Shown here piece after piece: positions 61,752-64,000 of a stretch of 64,000 nucleotides of DNA. The notes under the pieces were generated by a model. The model searched no databases. It was not told the DNA's origin and saw nothing but the letters and a program-made list of their open reading frames with translations. Both the position numbers and the translations under genes were made by a program. Within the stretch, counting starts at the first letter, position 1. Each line of letters starts with the position of its first letter. The stretch spans positions 1 through 64,000 of the forward strand of contig JADCGR010000018.1 in NCBI GenBank assembly GCA_020248905.1. Direction: 5' to 3'. The DNA is from Curvibacter sp. Its GTDB lineage: Bacteria > Pseudomonadota > Gammaproteobacteria > Burkholderiales > Burkholderiaceae_C.

Positions 61752-62633
61752 ATGCCTTTTGCCAGCCTGATCCAGCTTCTTCTGCTCGCCGCCATCTGGG
61801 GCTCGTCCTTCCTTTTCCTGCGCGCGACCGTGCACCTACTCGGGCCGGCCTGGCTCATTGAGCTGCGGGTCCTGCTGGGCGCCCTCTTCCTTTGGGTCGT
61901 GGCGCGCTGGCTGCGCCAGCCCCTGGCTTGGCGCGGCCAGGCCCGCCATTACGCGGTGCTGGGCCTCTTCAACACGGCGCTGCCTTTTCTGCTGTTTGCG
62001 TATGCAGCGCGCACGCTACCGGCTTCGCTGCTGTCCATCCTCAACGCCACGGGTCCGATCTGGGGTGCCCTGATCGCGGCGGTCTGGCAGCGCACGCCGC
62101 TGCGCCCCCGGGCCGCCCTGGGCATGGTGCTGGGTGTGGGCGGCGTGGTGCTGCTGCTGGGCCTGGATGCGGCGGCGCTGCAGTTCGGGGCAGGCTGGGC
62201 GATTGCGGCCACCCTGGGTGCGACTGCCTGCTATGGGCTCGCAAGCAACTATGCGCGCGTGGCTCCGACGCAGGGACCGCTGGCCAACGCCCGCGGCAGT
62301 ATGTGGGCTGCGGTGCTCTGGGTGCTGCCGCTGCTGCCGTGGCAGTCCGTGCCTGCCGTTCCCGCCCCGCAGGCGCAGGCCATGGTGCTGGTGCTGGGCC
62401 TGCTGTGCACTGGCGTGGCCTATCTGCTGTACTTCCGGCTCGTGGCCGACATTGGAGCGGCGCCTGCGCTGACCGTGGGTTTTCTCATTCCGCTGTTCGG
62501 CGTGCTCTGGGGCTGGCTCTTCCTGGACGAGGCTGTGGGCTGGCACACGCTCGCCGGCGCAACGGCGGTGATCACGGGTACGGCGCTGGTAGCGGGCTTC
62601 AAGCCCCAGACGCTGTGGACGCGCCGACCATGA
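61752..62633 (+). CDS. EamA/DMT-family transporter
   Basis: The 293-residue protein has ten membrane helices in two EamA repeats: LLLAAIWGSSFLFLRATVHLLGPAWLIELRVLLGALFL and, in the second half, LGLLCTGVAYLLYFRLVADIGAAPALTVGFLIPLFGVLWGWLFLDE. It is a drug/metabolite-type exporter or permease of unknown substrate. No clear Shine-Dalgarno lies before the ATG; the palindrome occupies that region. It is flanked by two cheV genes on the other strand. Confidence 0.88.
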   Translation: MPFASLIQLLLLAAIWGSSFLFLRATVHLLGPAWLIELRVLLGALFLWVVARWLRQPLAWRGQARHYAVLGLFNTALPFLLFAYAARTLPASLLSILNATGPIWGALIAAVWQRTPLRPRAALGMVLGVGGVVLLLGLDAAALQFGAGWAIAATLGATACYGLASNYARVAPTQGPLANARGSMWAAVLWVLPLLPWQSVPAVPAPQAQAMVLVLGLLCTGVAYLLYFRLVADIGAAPALTVGFLIPLFGVLWGWLFLDEAVGWHTLAGATAVITGTALVAGFKPQTLWTRRP

Positions 62634-62658
62634 GGCCGGCGCCCGGAGGCGCCGGCCT

Positions 62659-63621
62659 TCAGCGCTGTGGGAGTGCGGCGCGCAGCGCCTGCGCCAACTC
62701 GTCGATGGCGAACTTGCCCACATAGCCGTCGGCCCCGGCGTTTTTGACCAAGGCCTCGTTGGTGGTGCCAGTGAGCGAGGAGTGGATCACCACGGGAATG
62801 CCCGTGAAGCGCTGGTCGGTCTTGATGTTGCGGGTGAGGCTGAATCCGTCCATCTCGGGCATCTCCAGGTCGGTCAGCACCAGCGCGATCCTGTCGCGCA
62901 CCTTAAGGCCCTCTTTTTGCGCCTGATCGGCCACCACCTGCAGGTGTTCCCAGGCTTCCTTGCCGGTTTTGGTCATTGTGAAAGGGACGCCCAGGGACTT
63001 GAGGCCCTTCTCAATGAGGGCCCGTGCCATGGCTGAATCGTCCGCGGCCAGCACCGTGGTGCCCGCCGGCAGTTTGACGTGCGCGCCATCCTCCTCGTTC
63101 TTCTCGAAGCGCAGCGCGTTGGGCAGCACGTCCTGCAGGATGCGCTCCACATCAAGCACCTGCGCGAGACGTGAGCTTTCGGTGTCCCCGTCGATGCGCG
63201 CGATGCTGGTTACCAGGCCGCTGCCGTGGCCTTCGGCCGAGAGCACCTGCTTCCAGTCCAGCCGCACGATGTCGGACACCTCTTCCACCGCAAAGGCCTG
63301 AATGGTGCGCGCAAACTCGGTCACGAGCAGGATGCCGTTGCCCTTCTTCGGCCTGCAGCCCACCACCGAGGGCAGGTCGATCACGGTGATGATCTGGCCC
63401 CGGATGTTCGCCACGCCCAGCACATGGCGCGGCGCGTTGATCATGGCGGTGATGGGTTGCATCACCAGGATCTCGCGTACCTTGAAGACGTTGATGCCGA
63501 AGATCTCGCGCCGTTCAGAGTCTGCAGCCTCGCCCAGCTGGAATAGCAGCAGTTCGAACTTGTTGCTGCCGGTCAGATTGGCCCGCTCGTCGATTTCGCG
63601 CAGGGAGTTGGCTTGGTTCAT
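62659..63621 (-). CDS. Chemotaxis protein CheV (CheW-REC), paralogue 2
   Basis: The 320-residue protein has the same CheW-receiver layout as the gene at 60623, with near-identical blocks (FGINVFKVREILVMQPITAMIN, VLAADDSAMARALIEKGLKSLGVPFTMTKTGKEAWEHL, LTDLEMPEMDGFSLTRNIK). Differences concentrate in the linker (LPNALRFEKNEEDGAHVKLP). All receiver active-site residues are intact, so both copies may work. A duplication with the EamA-type gene between the copies is the simplest reading. Confidence 0.93.
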   Translation of the reverse strand: MNQANSLREIDERANLTGSNKFELLLFQLGEAADSERREIFGINVFKVREILVMQPITAMINAPRHVLGVANIRGQIITVIDLPSVVGCRPKKGNGILLVTEFARTIQAFAVEEVSDIVRLDWKQVLSAEGHGSGLVTSIARIDGDTESSRLAQVLDVERILQDVLPNALRFEKNEEDGAHVKLPAGTTVLAADDSAMARALIEKGLKSLGVPFTMTKTGKEAWEHLQVVADQAQKEGLKVRDRIALVLTDLEMPEMDGFSLTRNIKTDQRFTGIPVVIHSSLTGTTNEALVKNAGADGYVGKFAIDELAQALRAALPQR

Positions 63622-63805
63622 GGGGTTCGCCGCCGGATGTCGAGGGGGTCCAGCGTAGCCGTTTCCGGCCCTCTCGGCAAGCTGCGGTCCCGGCAGACGT
63701 TTGCGGGTTGGAGGCCGGCAACCAGCCAGACGTACGCATCCCTATCTGAGCAGTTTCGCAAGAACCGGGTGGCGCAGGGCGCGCAGTAGCCCTCAGAATG
63801 CAGGC

Positions 63806-64000
63806 ATGCCGATGACCGAGTCTCCCACCACCGATGTGGAAACCCCCTTGCGCCAGTACGAACTGGTGGCACGCGCCATCCGCTACCTGCGCGCCCATGC
63901 CCGCCAGCAACCCGGCCTGGCCGAGCTGGCCGCAGCCGTGCACCTGAGCGAGCACCACCTTCAGCGGGTCTTTGCTGCGTGGGCCGGCATCTCGCCCAAG
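63806..64000 (+). CDS. AraC/Ada-like regulator or methyltransferase, partial
   Basis: The frame starts MPMTESPTTDVETPLRQYEL (or at the second ATG, 63812) and continues with AIRYLRAHARQQPGLAELAA, AVHLSEHHLQRVFAAWAGIS and PK. This is the first AraC-type helix-turn-helix of Ada-like proteins, which usually carry an O6-methylguanine methyltransferase domain behind it. The C-terminal part lies beyond the window, so a plain AraC regulator cannot be excluded. Confidence 0.7.
   Translation, partial: MPMTESPTTDVETPLRQYELVARAIRYLRAHARQQPGLAELAAAVHLSEHHLQRVFAAWAGISPK

Noticed and set aside
1-64000. CRISPR arrays, rRNA genes, prophage or plasmid origin
   Set aside because: No regularly spaced direct repeats, rRNA sequence, phage structural genes, or replication-initiation genes were seen.

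Overview
The window is GC-rich bacterial chromosome, most likely a betaproteobacterium of the order Burkholderiales, family Comamonadaceae. The main reasons are the order tpiA-secG-tRNA-Leu-nuoA to nuoN followed by a DUF2818 gene, a Bug-type tricarboxylate-transporter binding protein, the pairing of small DUF genes with photolyases, and short intergenic repeats built on CCCCTCAAGGGG and CCCGGCGAAGCCGG. This placement is inferred from gene order and protein character, not from a database search.

Positions 1-13.7 kb are accessory. The end of an IS3-like insertion sequence touches the left edge. Then come a secreted alpha/beta hydrolase, an ABA4-like membrane protein pair, a LysR regulator divergent from a MipA/OmpV outer-membrane protein, a decayed PQQ sugar dehydrogenase gene, three small membrane proteins facing an XRE/MmyB-type regulator across a perfect palindrome, and a GntR-linked catabolic cluster (amidase, deacetylase-like hydrolase, SnoaL-like protein, Asp/Glu-racemase-like protein, Bug binding protein).

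Positions 13.7-28.1 kb hold a light/DNA-repair operon (DUF2256, FeS-type photolyase/cryptochrome, a photolyase-like protein with apparently swapped domain order, DUF2237, DUF3429), a PAS-GGDEF-EAL protein, and housekeeping genes: suhB, trmJ, cysE next to an eamA-like exporter, mog, darP, pmbA, a yqeY-like gene and rpsU.

Positions 28.2-35.2 kb contain the most interesting locus. After two decayed genes (a baiN/yhiN-like and a nasT-like remnant) lies a TPP riboswitch. It leads a tightly packed six-gene operon: LuxE-like acyl-protein synthetase, LuxC-like acyl reductase, ABC ATPase, permease, NMT1/THI5-type binding protein and an SDR oxidoreductase. There are no luciferase genes. The gene set reads as import of a thiamine-related compound plus an acid-to-aldehyde-to-alcohol reduction system under thiamine control.

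Positions 35.2-43.4 kb hold tsaD (with an in-frame dispersed repeat), hsp20 with a heat-shock-like promoter, an aminotransferase, rpsO-pnp, a quinone oxidoreductase, tpiA, secG and tRNA-Leu(GAG). Positions 43.4-58.7 kb hold the complete 14-subunit complex I operon with DUF2818. Four of its internal gaps hold repeats of the CCCCTCAAGGGG family, and a mini-ORF upstream of nuoD duplicates the nuoD 5' end. The right end has a NUDIX hydrolase, DUF1178, a truncated DUF799 lipoprotein gene, two paralogous cheV genes flanking an EamA-type transporter, and the start of an AraC/Ada-like gene cut by the window edge.
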